DNA from: Rhyzopertha dominica
Lineage: Eukaryota; Arthropoda; Insecta; Coleoptera; Bostrichidae
NCBI GenBank assembly: GCA_025024175.1
Contig: QCXZ01000137.1
Coordinates: 75,702,680-75,766,679, forward strand
DNA length: 64,000 nucleotides
Reading direction: 5' to 3'
Shown in pieces: positions 63,586 to 64,000 of the stretch (position 1 is the stretch's first letter; each line of letters opens with the position of its first letter). Made by a program: the position numbers and the translations under genes. The notes below the pieces were generated by a model. The model worked only from the letters and a program-made list of their open reading frames with translations. It did no database searches and was not told the origin of the DNA.

Positions 63586-63726
63586 ATGGTGCGGCACATG
63601 GACATGTGCGGAAACGGTTTGGACAGCGGTGCTATTGCCGAGGGTGTGTGGGAGTACGTCAATAGTTTGGTGAAGACTTACCACTCGCTGGAGACGAGGG
63701 GGGAACAGGAGACATGCCAGTATCAG
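63586..63726 (+). CDS. Probable first coding exon of an unrecognised gene
   Basis: ATG at 63,586 opens a 47-codon frame, MVRHMDMCGNGLDSGAIAEG, then VWEYVNSLVKTYHSLETRGEQE, ending TGCCAGTATCAG|GTTCGT at 63,726 in phase 0. The frame reads on past this point to about 63,825, but composition falls to AT-rich noncoding, which argues for a splice donor here; the GTTCGT donor is weak. The predicted helix (EGVWEYVNSLVKTYHSLE) looks like real protein. No family recognised. It is not obviously in frame with the exons at 53.8-55.2 kb because of the in-frame stop just upstream, so I treat it as a new gene or an alternative start. Confidence 0.55.
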
Positions 63727-64000
63727 GTTCGTTTCGATTGTGGTTTTTGGGGAAAAATTTTTTTGGTGAAATGGGAGAACCGATCCATTCTTTCTTATTT
63801 TGTTAAATTTACCTACGCAAAATAGGGTCATATTAAGTTCGAATTTATGAATTAGTTTGGTAACGAATACAAGATCGATTTACCAAGGTACAAAGTAAAA
63901 CGACAGAATTCGTTTGTTTCTGTGTTAATTACACGACGAAAACTGAATACTTGTGAATTTATTATGATCATAGACAATAAAGCAACAAGGACCTTGACCA
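63727..64000. other. Presumed intron after the last exon
   Basis: AT-rich, no further motif before the window ends. Confidence 0.4.

Overview
The window is a stretch of a eukaryotic, almost certainly insect, genome. It is AT-rich, has spliced genes with introns from 54 bases to over 16 kb, and carries R1-like, Jockey/CR1-like and RTE-like LINEs, piggyBac, hAT, PIF/Harbinger and Tc1/mariner (DD41D 'rosa'-type) remnants. Several ambiguous bases (N) point to a draft assembly. The insect order cannot be fixed from the sequence alone; a beetle is plausible but unproven.

The main gene is on the minus strand and fills about 6.7-48.3 kb. It is a membrane-anchored glycoside hydrolase family 31 (GH31, maltase/lysosomal alpha-glucosidase-like) protein. 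I can place six coding exons with consistent splice phases (48,305-47,311; 42,155-41,957; 41,902-41,636; 25,035-24,874; 19,599-19,397; 7,045-6,661), giving 737 codons in frame. They encode a type II membrane anchor, a P-type (trefoil) domain, and most of the GH31 region. The C-terminal exon or exons are not visible and probably lie left of base 1. The signature sites of active GH31 enzymes are eroded: the substrate-binding DIDYM-type motif, the tail of the nucleophile motif, the acid/base HWTGD-type motif and the GADICGF-type motif. The product therefore looks like a catalytically inactive, heavily glycosylated GH31 relative. This is the most interesting observation in the window.

The giant introns of this gene hold a nested graveyard of mobile elements: a piggyBac split by a foldback element, an RTE-like LINE, a 355-bp satellite-like unit in inverted and tandem arrangement, a complete-ended hAT element (perfect 8-bp target duplication) sitting inside another hAT-like element, three DD41D mariners (two with both ends intact), and LINE fragments. 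One mariner stops 47 bases from an exon donor, and one LINE starts within about 40 bases of an exon acceptor.

Right of 48.3 kb there is a Jockey/CR1-like LINE on the minus strand and a PIF/Harbinger remnant. Next come the first two coding exons (53,821-54,042 and 54,714-55,202) of an unrecognised plus-strand gene for a serine/aspartate- and lysine-rich, probably nuclear protein. Two further degenerate transposase relics lie at 60.8-61.3 and 62.1-63.0 kb, and the window ends with a probable first coding exon (63,586-63,726) of another unrecognised plus-strand gene behind a locally GC-rich stretch. No tRNA, rRNA or CRISPR was recognised.
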